DNA of 64,000 bases from CAZENU01 sp965222125 (GTDB taxonomy: Bacteria; Chloroflexota; Dehalococcoidia; Lucifugimonadales; CAZENU01), in the NCBI GenBank assembly GCA_965222125.1, contig CBDCTC010000006.1, forward strand, positions 186,001 to 250,000, written 5' to 3'. Positions 18,591 through 28,293 of this stretch are shown one piece after another. The notes below the pieces were generated by a model. The model ran no database searches and was not told the DNA's origin. It saw only the letters and a program-made list of their open reading frames with translations. The stretch's first letter is position 1. Each line of letters starts with the position of its first letter. The translations under genes were made by a program, and so were the position numbers.

Positions 18591-18868
18591 TAATCCGGGA
18601 TCAGCCCTTCGCCGATGAACAGCTCTTCGGCCTCTTCGAGCGTGATGTCCGGCTCCGGCAGCACGAGGTCGGACTCCACCAGCTCGTCGACCGGCACCGG
18701 CGTGCCGTGCACGCGGACCAGGTCGAGCATACGCTTCAGGGCCTTCTCGAAGCCGTCGCGGTCCTCGTCTGCGACCACCTCCACGACCGCGTTGTCGAGG
18801 TCGTTCAGCTCGTCTACGTACGCGCCCGGCAGATTGAACTGCCCCTCTGTGAGTATGCGAACGATCAT
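18590..18868 (-). CDS. PspA-associated protein (PspAA)
   Basis: 92 residues, all of it the PspAA domain: opens MIVRILTEGQFNLP, middle HGTPVPVDELVESDLVLP, ends LEEAEELFIGEGLIPD. The family is found next to pspA in many Gram-positive-type and Chloroflexota genomes and is thought to modulate PspA. ATG overlaps the pspA stop by four bases (18865-18868), which implies translational coupling. The stop codon is provided at the edge of the MITE at 18469-18590. Confidence 0.9.
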   Translation of the reverse strand: MIVRILTEGQFNLPGAYVDELNDLDNAVVEVVADEDRDGFEKALKRMLDLVRVHGTPVPVDELVESDLVLPEPDITLEEAEELFIGEGLIPD

Positions 18869-19596
18869 GACCGACCCTCTGGGAGCTCTTTCTTCTTTGC
18901 GTCCGGTATGCCCGCCTTAAGCGCGGCCAACTCCGACTCGACGGAGGCCGACGACGATATCTGCTCGAGCTGCCGGTCCAGGTCGTCTTTGGCCCCGCCC
19001 ACGTCGTCCAGGACTCCGACCGCGACCAGCTCGTCGATGGCGCCGGCCTTTGCCCGGAGCGTCTCCGTCTTCGTCTCGGCGCGCTCGACGGCCAAAGTGA
19101 TGTCGCCCATCTCCTCGGAGATGCCCGATAGCGCGGACCCGATGCGCACCTGCGCCTGCGCCGCGCTGTACTGGGCCTTGATAACCTCTTTCTTCGTGCG
19201 GAAGGCCTGCACCTTCGCCTGCAGGCGCTGCTCGGCGTTCGTCAGCTTCTGCTGCTCCAACTCGAGGCCGGCGATCTGCTGGTCGAGCCCTTCGAGCTCC
19301 GCGACCGTGGCCTGCTTCCGCTCCAGCGCCACACGCGCCAGGTCCTCGCGCCCCATCGTCAGCGCCTGCCTGGCCTGAGTGTCGAGCTTGGCCAGATTGT
19401 CCTCGGCCTTCTTGGCCTGAAGCTCCAGCCGCCTCTTCGCCGTGACCATCTCGACAACGCCCTTCTTGACGTTGCGCAGCATCTCGAGCTGCTTCTCGTA
19501 CGAGTAGTCGAGAGTCTCGCGGGGATCCTCCGCCTGGTCCATGATGCGGTTCATCTTGGACTTGACGATCGTGGACATCCTCGACAGCATTCCCAT
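18865..19596 (-). CDS. pspA: PspA/IM30 (ESCRT-III-like) membrane-stress protein
   Basis: 243 residues, almost entirely long charged helices, as expected for the PspA/Vipp1 superfamily that coats and repairs the inner membrane. N-terminal helix MGMLSRMSTIVKSKMNRIMD with basic and hydrophobic residues for lipid binding, then DPRETLDYSYEKQLEMLRNVKKG, typical of the family. First or second gene of a minus-strand unit with the 64-residue membrane protein upstream and PspAA downstream. No PspF, PspB or PspC is in the window, so regulation differs from the enterobacterial phage-shock system. Confidence 0.93.
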   Translation of the reverse strand: MGMLSRMSTIVKSKMNRIMDQAEDPRETLDYSYEKQLEMLRNVKKGVVEMVTAKRRLELQAKKAEDNLAKLDTQARQALTMGREDLARVALERKQATVAELEGLDQQIAGLELEQQKLTNAEQRLQAKVQAFRTKKEVIKAQYSAAQAQVRIGSALSGISEEMGDITLAVERAETKTETLRAKAGAIDELVAVGVLDDVGGAKDDLDRQLEQISSSASVESELAALKAGIPDAKKKELPEGRS

Positions 19597-19635
19597 AGCC
19601 TTACTCCTCCCTGCCTCGTCCCGGCCGCGCGTCCG

Positions 19636-19830
19636 TCAAAAGTCGTCCGAGCGTCCGCGGCCCGTGAACATCTTCACGATTCCGATTACGCCAACGACGG
19701 CGCCGCCAATAATTATCAGAACGCCCGCAACATCGAGCAGCCACTCGATAAGATTGGACTGCACCAGCCATCCAAGGATGACGAGAAAGACGCCAACGAC
19801 CAGAAGCCCAAACCCACTGAACCTGCTCAT
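19636..19830 (-). CDS. Small membrane protein upstream of pspA
   Basis: 64 residues with two hydrophobic segments (about 6-24, GLLVVGVFLVILGWLV, and 30-52, LLDVAGVLIIIGGAVVGVIG) separated by a short turn, and a basic hydrophilic tail GRGRSDDF. It lies 39 bases before pspA in the same direction. No named family recognised; position and topology fit a membrane partner or anchor for the PspA system, which is inference. Confidence 0.75.
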   Translation of the reverse strand: MSRFSGFGLLVVGVFLVILGWLVQSNLIEWLLDVAGVLIIIGGAVVGVIGIVKMFTGRGRSDDF

Positions 19831-19928
19831 AGACCAAACTCCTGCGCGCCTGATCGCGTTTCCCTAAACTATATTCGCCTCCTATTGAGCGCGTCAAGGA
19901 CAAGGGCGTCCCCCAAATCCCCCACCTC

Positions 19929-20070
19929 CGTCATTCCCGCGAACGGAGACCTTTGCGTAACTCCCCAAGCGCGGCAACGTCGTGGGGCCAAGCGGTGTCA
20001 TCTAACCTGGATTCTCGATTGCTGGATTCCGGCTCAAGGCCGGAATGACGGTTGTGCAAAGGTCTCCACC
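19929..20070. repeat. Dispersed repeat family A
   Basis: GTCATTCCCGCGAACGGAGA at the left and GGCCGGAATGACGGTTGTGC with AAAGGTCTCC at the right. Lies between two divergently transcribed genes. Confidence 0.7.
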
Positions 20071-20161
20071 GCCCCTGCCAGAAGATTGCGCGCCACAACC
20101 CCATTCTCTACAATTGTCACAATTGTCCGAGGCACCATCTACGCATAGGAGGGATCGGCCG

Positions 20162-22213
20162 ATGCCCGTCATCGACACCCCACACCTGCGCAACGTCGCG
20201 CTACTCTCGCACAGCGGCGCAGGCAAGACCATCCTTGCCGAGGCCATGCTCTTCGCCACCGGGGCAACCACCAGGCAGGGCACCATTGAGGAGGGCACCA
20301 CCGCCTCCGACTTCGAGCCCGAGGAGCAGAGGCGCGAGGCCAGCGTCCAGACCGCTATCGTCCCCTGCATGTGGAGGGACCACAAGATCAACGTCCTCGA
20401 CACCCCCGGCTACGCCGACTTCCGAGGCGACGTCATCGCCGCCACCCGTGTCGCGGACAGCGCAGTCATCGTCGTTGCCGCCCCGTCCGGCGTGGAGGTC
20501 GGCACGACCCAGATGTGGCGCATCGCGCAGGAAAGAGGACTCCCACGCATCCTCTTCGTCAGCAAGCTGGACCGCGAGAACACCGACTTCGGGCGCGTCC
20601 TCGACTCCCTCACCGAGACGTTCGGCAGCGCGTGCGTCGCGGTCCAGGTACCCGTCGGCTCCGAGGCCGACTTCTCCGGCGTCGTCAACCTGCTCGACCC
20701 CGATGCCGGGGTCCCCGACGGCCTCGAAAGCGAGGTCGAGGAGGCGCGCGAGCGACTGGTCGAGGCGGTCGCCGAGACGGACGACGATCTCGCGACCAAG
20801 TACCTCGAGGGCGAGGAACTCACCTCCGAAGAGATCGCCGACGGCCTCAAGCAGGGTATCGCCTCGGGCGAGATCGTGCCCGTCATGGCGGGCGCGGCCA
20901 CCGTAGGCATCGGCGCGACCGATCTCATGGACGCCATCGTCAACCTGCTGCCCTCCCCGACCAAGTCCACCGCAGCCGCAACCGACGACGGCGACGAGGT
21001 CGAGCTCGACGGCGACCCCAACGGCCCGCTCGCGGCCCTTGTCTTCAAGACCGCCGCGGACCCCTTCGTGGGCAAGCTCTCCTACTTCCGCGTGTACAAC
21101 GGCACCTTCAAGAGCGACTCCCAGATCGCCAACGCCACCAGGGGCGAGCCCGAGCGCGCGGGACAGCTCTTCGTCATGACCGGCAAGGAACAGGAGCCCG
21201 TCCCCGATCTTGCCCCCGGCGACATCGGCGTCGTCCCCAAGCTCTCGTCCGTCCTCACTGGAGATACCCTGACCGACAGAGGCGACCAGCTTCGGCTGGC
21301 GGGGCTCGAATTCGGCACTCCCGTCCACCGCATGGCGGTCTACCCCAAGACCAAGGCCGACCTCGACAAGCTCACCGCCGCCCTCGCCCGCATCACCGAG
21401 GAGGACCCGAGCCTCCAGCTCACCAGGGACGCCGGCACCAACGAGATGCTGTTGGGCGGACTCGGCGACGTACACGTCGACATCGCCGTCGAGAGGATGA
21501 AGCGCAAATTCGGCGTGGAAGTCCAGCTCGAGATCCCCAAGGTCGCCTACCACGAGACGATTTCGATGCCGACCAAGGTCGAGTACCGGCACAAGAAACA
21601 GTCCGGCGGACACGGCCAGTTCGGGCACGTCTGGCTCGAGATACAGCCTCTGGACCGGGGCTCGGGCTTCGAGTTCGACAATAAGGTTGTCGGAGGCTCC
21701 GTGCCCAGGGAGTACATCCCGTCCGTCGAGAAGGGGTGCAAGCAGGCCATCGAAGACGGCGTCCTGGCCGGCTACCCCGTCGTCGACCTGAAGGCGACCC
21801 TCGTCGACGGCAAGTACCATCCGGTAGACTCCTCCGGCGTCTCCTTCGAGATCGCGGGCAACCACGCCCTGTCCGACGGCATCCGGCAGGCCGACCCGAC
21901 GCTGCTGGAGCCGGTCATGCTCGCGCGCATCACCGTCCCCGAGTCCGATACCGGCGACGTCATGGGCGACCTCAACGGCAAGCGCGCCCGGATACTGGGG
22001 ATGTTGCCCAACGGCGACGGCACCACCACGGTCGAGGCCGAGGTACCGCAGATCGAGATGCTCCGCTACGCGACCGAGCTGCGCTCCCAGACCCAGGGCC
22101 GCGGGACCTTCACCATCGACTTCCACCACTACGACGAGGTGCCGCGCCACCTCGTACAGCGCGTCGTCGACCAGACCCAGGAGCAGAAAGAGCGCGCCGA
22201 GTCCCGCGCCTGA
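20162..22213 (+). CDS. Elongation factor G-like GTPase (EF-G2 type)
   Basis: 683 residues from ATG 20162 with AGGAGGG upstream. Translational GTPase with EF-G domain order. G1 SHSGAGKT, G3 DTPGYADF, G4 SKLD instead of the usual NKMD, domain IV with KSGGHGQFGHV and GGSVPREYIPSVEKG, and domain V near the end. The switch I/effector area lacks the standard RGITI stretch (here EEQRREASV). This set of differences marks the second EF-G class, which is dispensable or has a role in recycling or stress rather than being the main translocase. No other ribosomal genes adjoin it. Confidence 0.9.
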   Translation: MPVIDTPHLRNVALLSHSGAGKTILAEAMLFATGATTRQGTIEEGTTASDFEPEEQRREASVQTAIVPCMWRDHKINVLDTPGYADFRGDVIAATRVADSAVIVVAAPSGVEVGTTQMWRIAQERGLPRILFVSKLDRENTDFGRVLDSLTETFGSACVAVQVPVGSEADFSGVVNLLDPDAGVPDGLESEVEEARERLVEAVAETDDDLATKYLEGEELTSEEIADGLKQGIASGEIVPVMAGAATVGIGATDLMDAIVNLLPSPTKSTAAATDDGDEVELDGDPNGPLAALVFKTAADPFVGKLSYFRVYNGTFKSDSQIANATRGEPERAGQLFVMTGKEQEPVPDLAPGDIGVVPKLSSVLTGDTLTDRGDQLRLAGLEFGTPVHRMAVYPKTKADLDKLTAALARITEEDPSLQLTRDAGTNEMLLGGLGDVHVDIAVERMKRKFGVEVQLEIPKVAYHETISMPTKVEYRHKKQSGGHGQFGHVWLEIQPLDRGSGFEFDNKVVGGSVPREYIPSVEKGCKQAIEDGVLAGYPVVDLKATLVDGKYHPVDSSGVSFEIAGNHALSDGIRQADPTLLEPVMLARITVPESDTGDVMGDLNGKRARILGMLPNGDGTTTVEAEVPQIEMLRYATELRSQTQGRGTFTIDFHHYDEVPRHLVQRVVDQTQEQKERAESRA

Positions 22214-22350
22214 TCGGCCCCGACCAAGCGCCGGCTAACGCGGCCAGGGTAGGGTCCGCGAGGTAGCCAAGCCGGCTCCAGGGCCTGGCGCCTATCGCGA
22301 CTTGGTGTCCTGAATCAGAGATTCGCGGAAGCGGTTCTGAGAGCAAGCTG

Positions 22351-22391
22351 TTCCCTCTCCCTTCGACGGGAGAGGGCTGGGGTGATGGTGA
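22351..22391. repeat. REP-type repeat family B
   Basis: TTCCCTCTCCCTTCGACGGG then AGAGGGCTGGGGTGATGG, directly after the 3' end of the GNAT pseudogene. Confidence 0.7.
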
Positions 22392-22394
22392 CGG

Positions 22395-22936
22395 CTATCC
22401 ATGACGCGTCGTCCAGAGCTGCTCGCCTTCGTCGGTGATCTCGCCGCTGGGCCGCAGCCCGATGTGTGCCGCGACGCGACCGGACGCGACGTTATAGGGA
22501 TGTATGGCGGCCCGAAGCTCTGAGACCCCGCAGTGCTCACGTATCCAGGCCGTCGCGCGTCGACCGGCCTCGGTCGCGTATCCCCGACTCTGAAATGGAG
22601 TCCCGACCACCCAGGCCAGATCGGCGCGTCCCTCCCGGACACCCGCCTGAACGTGGCCGACGGCTTGCCCGACGACCTGAGGCGAAGAGTCCAATTCAGC
22701 CACAGCTCGTCCCCGTCGGGCGAGCGGCGGCCTTCCCAGACACGGATCCTCTCTCGAAGGTCGTCTGCGCTCGCGGGGGGCCCGTTCCCCGTGAACCGAC
22801 GTAGCGCGGCGTCTCGCAGAAGCCCGGAGAGGTCGCACGCATCGTCCCGCACCATGGGACTGAGGACCAGCCGGTCGGACTGGAGCGTCCACGCTTCGTC
22901 TTCGGGAACTTCGATCATCTCTTCGCCGCTCGGCAT
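22395..22936 (-). pseudogene. RimJ/RimL-type GNAT acetyltransferase, frameshifted
   Basis: Start ATG 22936 (MPSGEEMIEVPEDEAW) with a TGAGG site; longer readings upstream come from a family C repeat. The N-terminal half (LQSDRLVLSPM, FTGNGPPASADDLRERI) is in one frame to about 22675; the C-terminal half, with the acetyl-CoA binding part (VVGTPFQSRGYATEA) and AHIGLRPSGEI, is in the next. A single missing base near the GGTCGTCGGGC run joins them into one GNAT of about 180 residues. Either a recent pseudogene or an assembly error. Confidence 0.75.
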
Positions 22937-23074
22937 CCTCAGGTGCACCCGAGGCTGCCGGGGCCACCTCCCGTGCCAAACTGCGGTTGTGACGTGGAGA
23001 CGTAAAGGCATTGGCCGCAAACGCCCTGAACGCCGCGATGATCGCCCTCTCCGCCATCGACGCGCAGCGGGCTC

Positions 23075-23163
23075 GCACAACCCGTTCACCCCGAGTAGCG
23101 CCGCTGCTTCAGCGGCGCGTATCGAGGGGCGCACAGGGTCTCAGCAAACGTGAACAGTTACCC
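23075..23163. repeat. Dispersed repeat family C
   Basis: ACCCGTTCACCCCGAGTAGC then GCCGCTGCTTCAGCGGCG hairpin, GCGCACAGGGTCTC and the TGAACAGTTAC terminus. Related copies: 26997-27063, 32771-32856, 49796-50035, 55249-55305, 60064-60169. Confidence 0.75.
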
Positions 23164-23250
23164 GTTGGAAGACATCCTGGATTCGCGTAGAGGCGGGCCT
23201 GGAACCCGCCTCTACGTCTTCGGTTTCGACCTGTCTGGCCGGACTGGCGA

Positions 23251-25802
23251 CTAAGCGCCGCTTCGGCGGGCGGTCATGATCCAGCCCGCGGTCAGCAGTG
23301 CCACCGAGCCGAGCAGCAGCGCGATGAGCGCCACACCCGGCAGGGACAGCCCGCCCGTCGGCGGCGTCAGCGTGTCCCTCGGTAGCAGGTGACCGTACAT
23401 CTCCTGCACCGCATCGTACGTTGCCTGGTCGACTACGGCCGTGAATGACGAGAAGCTGCTGATCGACGCCGTCAGCGTCGCGCCGCCCGTCTCGTCGTTC
23501 ATCGTCAGCGTCGCCGGGACCGAAGTCCACGCGTCGTCCGCGCTGGCGCGCGTCAGAACCATCAGGCCGCCCATCTCCGCCAGCTTGGCCAACAGGAACT
23601 CGCCGCCAAGCGCCTCGACCTGCTCGGCCGTCAGGTGGAACGTCAGCGTGGCCGGGGTGTCGAGCTCGACGCCAGTCTCCAGCATGTCCTCGGAGTCGAA
23701 TATCAGCACCGAGACGCACGGGAAGGTCACGTCGGCCTTCGCGCCCCCGTACGTGCAGCCGTCCTCGGACTCGAAGTTGACCTGGTACGGGTCTGACCGG
23801 GAGCCAGCCGGGAACTCGAGGGTCGCACGGCCGTCGGCGGACATCAGCGTCGTCGCCGTCGAGGTCGAGACCATGGCTGTCGGCGGAATCGGGGTCGGAG
23901 TCGGCGTCATCGTCGCGAACGGCGAGAGTCCGTCCTCCTCGTCGCTCTCAGTCGAGGCTATCACCGCCTCGGAAGCGCTGTTCGCCATGTTCGTCGCGCT
24001 GACGCGGAATTGGTAGTCGGTACCGGGCCTCAGGCGCCGGACAGTTGTCGACGTACCGGACGCGTCCTGCTCGCCGGCACCGTCCCAGTTGCCCACGCCG
24101 CGCGAGATCCGCGACGTCCACTGGACCTTGTAGCCGGCCGCTCCGTCGAGGGCGTTCCAGGAGACGACCGCGAGGGTCTCCTTGGCCCTGACCTTGACGT
24201 TCTCGACCAGGTCGGGCTCCACGGACTCGTCGTCCTCGATCTTCAGCGTCACGTCGGACGGGTTGTACGCGCCGCTGCCGCCGCCCTGCACCGCGCCGGA
24301 CACGGTGACGTTGTCGTTTTTCCGACGTCGTTGTCGTCGGCGGGGGTGATCGTTGCCGTATTGCTCTCGGTCTTGCCCGCCGGGATGGTCAGCGTGGCCT
24401 TGTCCGCGCTGGCCCCTTCAGACACGGTAAGCGTCACTTCGGTCTTGAGCTTCGAGGGCTTGTCCAGCGTCGCCTTGACGGTGACTGTGGCGTCCTCGAG
24501 TGTCGAGGTCGCGGACTGCACAAGCGTAACCTGCGCGCGCTGATCCGCGGCCTTGAGGCCGCCGTACTTCAGCACCGGGTACTGCCAGTCGTCGCCGAAG
24601 TCCCACGGGTCCTGGGGCGTGGTGGTAGTTGGGTCGAGGGCCAAGTTCCACTCGCCGAAGATATCGGTGGTCGTGCCGTAGCCGGTGGGGAACTGCAGCG
24701 CGACGGTGCTCATGCCCTTGCCTGCGTTGTTCGCCGTGGTGGTGGCTATGCCCGAGGTATCGGCGTCCCAGTAGCTGGCGACCGCGTTATCATTACCGCT
24801 GCCCTTCAGTCCGCCCTGAGTGGCGGTACCGTCGGCGTCAGCGGTTGCAGTGACGCCTCCCGTCGAGTAGCTGGGGGTTATGACTCCATTGCCAATGCCC
24901 ACCAGGCCGCCGGCGGTGGCGACGCCATTGGTGCCTGGCGCAGTCGCGGCTACGTCACCGGTGGCGTAGCTGGCCATTACGGTTCCAGCGGAATTGCCCA
25001 CCAGTCCGCCGGCAATAGCGTCCTCATTTTCGGAAGCCGTGGCCGAAACGTCTCCGGTGGCATAGCTGGCTGCGATAGCGCCAGAGTTGTCGCCAACGAA
25101 GCCACCCGCATAGGACGAGCCCTCGCTGACGGTTACGTCTACAGCGACGTTGCTGCCGACCAAGCCGCCGACGTCGCTAGCGGAAAAGGCTTCGCGGCGG
25201 GTGACGGTGATCTGCCCCTTGGCGTAGCTGTCCGATACGTTCCCGCGGTTCACTCCTGCCAAGCCGCCAACGGATATGTTTACAGCAAAGTCATTCGTCA
25301 CGGTGACGCTTACGCCAGTGAGGCCCAGGTTCCTGACTACGGCGGCACCGTCGAGCTCGCCAAACAATCCTACGTTGATCACGGAGTCCGTGTTGATGGT
25401 CATGTTGGCGATGATGTGGTCGTTGCCGTCGAATACCCCCAATATAGAATCCTATGGGGCCCCCTTTTCGTGCCCTCCAGGTCCACGTCCGCCATCACCT
25501 CGTAGCCTTCACAGGTGTTCGGGTTCACCGTCGCGCACGCCCGGTCTGTATCTGGGAAGGCGGCTTCGTAGGCGGTCTGGTCGGCGCCGCTACTATCCGC
25601 CACTCCATTGCCGTCCTCGTCGTACCGGACGGCGTCGAGCTGGGCGGCAGTGGTGATGTTTGATCAGATTCGGATCGTCATCTGTCGCCTGCGCCTGGGC
25701 GGTTGGCGAGTCTGTGGAGACGCCGAAGGCGATCGCGACTACAAGCGCGGCTATCAGAACTGCGGCAATGCTCAACAGGCTCGGGATCGAGTGTGATTTC
25801 AT
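23251..25802 (-). pseudogene. GLUG/fibronectin type III surface protein, multiply frameshifted
   Basis: A Sec signal peptide starts at ATG 25802 (MKSHSIPSLLSIAAVLIAAL, cleavage near AQAQA) with AGGAGA upstream. It is followed by a segment typical of these proteins (ITTAAQLDAVRYDEDGNG), a series of GLUG repeats (GGLVGNSAGTVMASYATGDV and variants), a calx-beta-like segment, a fibronectin type III domain (YKVQWTSRISRG, PGTDYQFRVSATN) and a C-terminal membrane anchor (ALIALLLGSVALLTAGW) with an Arg-containing tail. Frame changes occur near 25660, 25465, 25442 and 24318, three of the four next to homopolymers. With repair it would be a protein of about 850 residues anchored outside the membrane, probably an adhesin. 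Confidence 0.75.
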
Positions 25803-26061
25803 CTCAGGCAATCTCCTGAACGGTCCTGACGGGGCTGCACATCCTAGAGTACCCATGCCAAGATTTACATTGCAGATTTACATTGCAATATGTTTAGGGG
25901 CCACGGACATGCTCGTATTGGAGATGGCCTCGTCTCGTCACGAGTATTTTCGTACCTGAGGGGCCACGCGTGAGGCGGTGGACAAGGGCCGAGAAACGGG
26001 CTCCCACCCGGCGCCTCTGTGATAAACTTGGCCCCCTGAACCGCCACCAAGGAGAACTTAC
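25803..26061. other. Gap between divergent genes
   Basis: About 260 bases between divergent starts. AT-richer stretch at 25860-25900 with a doubled ATTTACATTGCA(A/G) motif; no convincing promoter or small gene identified. Confidence 0.35.
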
Positions 26062-26937
26062 ATGAGAGTCTGCCGTTACCTCGCACCCGGGGCCCACGCG
26101 CCCGCTGTTGGCATCATCACCGGCGCGACCGTCGCCGAAATCCCGGCCGCCGGTCAGGACCTCGGCGTCCTGCTGCTGCTCAGGCCGGCGGAGATCGAGC
26201 GGCTCCACCACTCGGCCGGGACCTACCACGACCTCGACTCCCTGAAGCTGCTGCCGCCCGTCGGCAGGCCCGGCAAGCTCCTCATGCTCGCCGCCAACTA
26301 CCACCCGACCGACGCCCGCCGGGAGATCGACCTCGACGTCGAGACCCCCCAGTTCTTCATCAAGCCCTCCACCGCGCTGCTCGCCCACGACGAGACGATC
26401 CCGCACAACCCCATCGTGGGAGGCCAGATTGAGGAGATAGAGCTGGGCGCCGTCATCGGCAGGCCCGGCAAGAACATCAGCCGGGAAAACGCCTTCGACC
26501 ACATCTTCGGCTTCACCATCGTCAACGACGTCTCCGCCCGCTCCCTGCGCTTCTCCGACCAACGCTCCAACCCCGACCGCGTCCACTGGTTCGACTGGCT
26601 CAACGGCAAGTGGCTCGACGGCTACTGCCCCATGGGGCCGTGGATCGTGCCGACCGAGTACTTCGACGACCCGGAACCCAACAACCTCAAGCTCACCACG
26701 AAGATCAACGGCGAGGTCGTCATAGACTCCAACACCAATCGCATGATCCACCCCATCGCCAACCAGATCGCCTACATATCGACGCTCTGCACTCTCGAGT
26801 CCGGCGACGTCATATCGACCGGAGTCGCGCTCGGCGCGTCCGGCGCCGAGGAGACGCTGCTCCAGCCCGGCGACGTCATCGAGGGCGAGGTTGAGGGAAT
26901 AGGCACCCTTCGCAACACGGTGGGCAGCCCCGCCTGA
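26062..26937 (+). CDS. Fumarylacetoacetate hydrolase-family protein
   Basis: 291 residues. FAH fold with the N-terminal small domain and catalytic domain: LMLAANYHPTDARREIDL, QFFIKPSTALLAHDE, then the metal-binding acidic residues in QIEEIELGAVIGRPGKN and GFTIVNDVSARSLRF, and the late block LESGDVISTGVALGASG. Members cleave C-C bonds or decarboxylate/hydrate 2-oxo acids in aromatic catabolism. Start ATG 26062 follows AAGGAGA. A dehydrogenase gene follows on the same strand after a family C repeat. Confidence 0.9.
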   Translation: MRVCRYLAPGAHAPAVGIITGATVAEIPAAGQDLGVLLLLRPAEIERLHHSAGTYHDLDSLKLLPPVGRPGKLLMLAANYHPTDARREIDLDVETPQFFIKPSTALLAHDETIPHNPIVGGQIEEIELGAVIGRPGKNISRENAFDHIFGFTIVNDVSARSLRFSDQRSNPDRVHWFDWLNGKWLDGYCPMGPWIVPTEYFDDPEPNNLKLTTKINGEVVIDSNTNRMIHPIANQIAYISTLCTLESGDVISTGVALGASGAEETLLQPGDVIEGEVEGIGTLRNTVGSPA

Positions 26938-26996
26938 CGACTGCCCCGCCCGAGGAGAAATCGCCGCAAAGAGTAACTTCCGGAGCCACTACCCCA

Positions 26997-27063
26997 GAAC
27001 AACCCGTTCACCCCGAGTAGCGCCGATGAAGCATCGGCGCTACTCGGGGGGCGCACAGGGTCT
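26997..27063. repeat. Dispersed repeat family C
   Basis: Best-preserved copy: GAGTAGCGCCGATG / CATCGGCGCTACTC forms a perfect 14-bp stem within ACCCGTTCACCCC and GGGGGGCGCACAGGGTC. Confidence 0.8.
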
Positions 27064-27114
27064 TCAACGGGACGGCGGCTGCGACCACGCCGCCCGAACG
27101 CGAGGTGTAAGACG

Positions 27115-28137
27115 ATGAGAGCAGCGGTATACGCGGGCAACCGGAAATTCGACGTAAAGGATATCCCCACCCCCGAGCCGGGCCCCAACCAGATCCAGGT
27201 CCAGGTCAAATACAGCGCCATCTGCGGCACCGACGTGCACGCCTTCCTCTACGACCAGGTGCCGGCCGGCATCGTCATGGGCCACGAATACTGCGGCTCC
27301 GTCGCCAGGGTCGGCGCCGACGTCACCGGCTGGAAGGTCGGCGACCGGGTGATCGGGGGCGGCGGCACTCCCCCGCCCGGCACCGGCCCGGCCTTCGCCC
27401 TCGACCCACGCTACAAGTACCGCGAGGTCGGCTTCACAGCGCGTCCCCTGAGGGGCTACGCCGAGTACGTCATCATGGAGGACTGGGAGCCGCTGCTGAT
27501 CCCGGACGGCGTCTCCGACGAGACCGCCTCGCTCTGCGAGCCGTGCGCCGTCGCCGTGAGGGCCGTCCGCCACTCCAACATCAAGCTGGGAGACAAGGTG
27601 GTCGTGCTGGGCGCCGGCCCCATCGGTCTGTTCTGCATCCAGGCGATCAGGGCGGCTGGCGCCAGCGCGGTCTACGTCTCCGAGCCGGCGGCGGTCCGGG
27701 CCGAGGCCGCGCTGAACGTGGGCGCCGACCTCGTGCTGGACCCCACGAGCGAGGACATCGTCGCGAGGCTCGAGGAGCTCACCGGAGGCGTCGGCCCTGA
27801 CCTCGTCTTCGACTGCGCCGGCGCCAGGCCCACCCTCGACCAGGCGATGAACATCGTACGGCGCGACGGACAGGTCATGCTCGTCGCCGTCGCCTGGGAG
27901 GAGACGCCGCTGCTGCCCGTAGACTGGATGTCCCGGGAAGTATCCATCCAGTCCACCTGGGGCGCTCGGCACGAGGACTGGCAGATCGCCCTGGAGCTGT
28001 TCCGCACCGGCAAGATCACGGTCGGCCCGATGCTCACCGACTCCAGCTTCATCGCGATGGACGACATCCAGGACGCGTTCGAGTCCCTGTTCCGGCCCAC
28101 GACCCAGCTTCAGATGGTCGTAACGCCGGGCGCGTAA
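27115..28137 (+). CDS. Medium-chain alcohol dehydrogenase, threonine/sorbitol dehydrogenase-like
   Basis: 340 residues, NAD(P)-dependent MDR enzyme. Catalytic zinc residues in AICGTDVHAFL and MGHEYCGS, plus CEPCAVAVRA later. The four-Cys structural zinc loop of classical alcohol dehydrogenases is absent; the loop here is PPPGTGPAFALDPRYK. Cofactor motif VVLGAGPIGLFC. C-terminal part senses substrate (MSREVSIQSTWGAR). GAGGTG precedes ATG 27115. Likely acts on a polyol or hydroxy acid; exact substrate unknown. Same strand as the FAH gene, 177 bases away, so coregulation is possible. Confidence 0.88.
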   Translation: MRAAVYAGNRKFDVKDIPTPEPGPNQIQVQVKYSAICGTDVHAFLYDQVPAGIVMGHEYCGSVARVGADVTGWKVGDRVIGGGGTPPPGTGPAFALDPRYKYREVGFTARPLRGYAEYVIMEDWEPLLIPDGVSDETASLCEPCAVAVRAVRHSNIKLGDKVVVLGAGPIGLFCIQAIRAAGASAVYVSEPAAVRAEAALNVGADLVLDPTSEDIVARLEELTGGVGPDLVFDCAGARPTLDQAMNIVRRDGQVMLVAVAWEETPLLPVDWMSREVSIQSTWGARHEDWQIALELFRTGKITVGPMLTDSSFIAMDDIQDAFESLFRPTTQLQMVVTPGA

Positions 28138-28170
28138 CGCCGGCGGCGACGTAGCCCGCGCGGGTGTTTC

Positions 28171-28210
28171 GGGGCCCTTCTCCCCTCGCGGGAGAAGGCT
28201 GGGATGAGGG
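28171..28210. repeat. REP-type repeat family B (diverged)
   Basis: GGCCCTTCTCCCCTCGCGGG then AGAAGGCTGGGATGAGGG, between convergent genes. A related half-unit follows at 28230-28260. Confidence 0.55.
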
Positions 28211-28293
28211 GGTCGAAAGAATCGCCCTCTCCTCAATCCTCTCCCATTGAGGGGAGGCGGCGATGGAGGATGACCTGTGAGACACCCTCTAAG

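Noticed and set aside
20201..22150. 649-codon minus-strand frame opposite EF-G
   Set aside because: Antisense shadow; the plus strand carries all GTPase motifs.
22938..23134. Extended N-terminus of the GNAT frame
   Set aside because: Encoded partly by a family C repeat and lacking similarity; ATG 22936 fits better.
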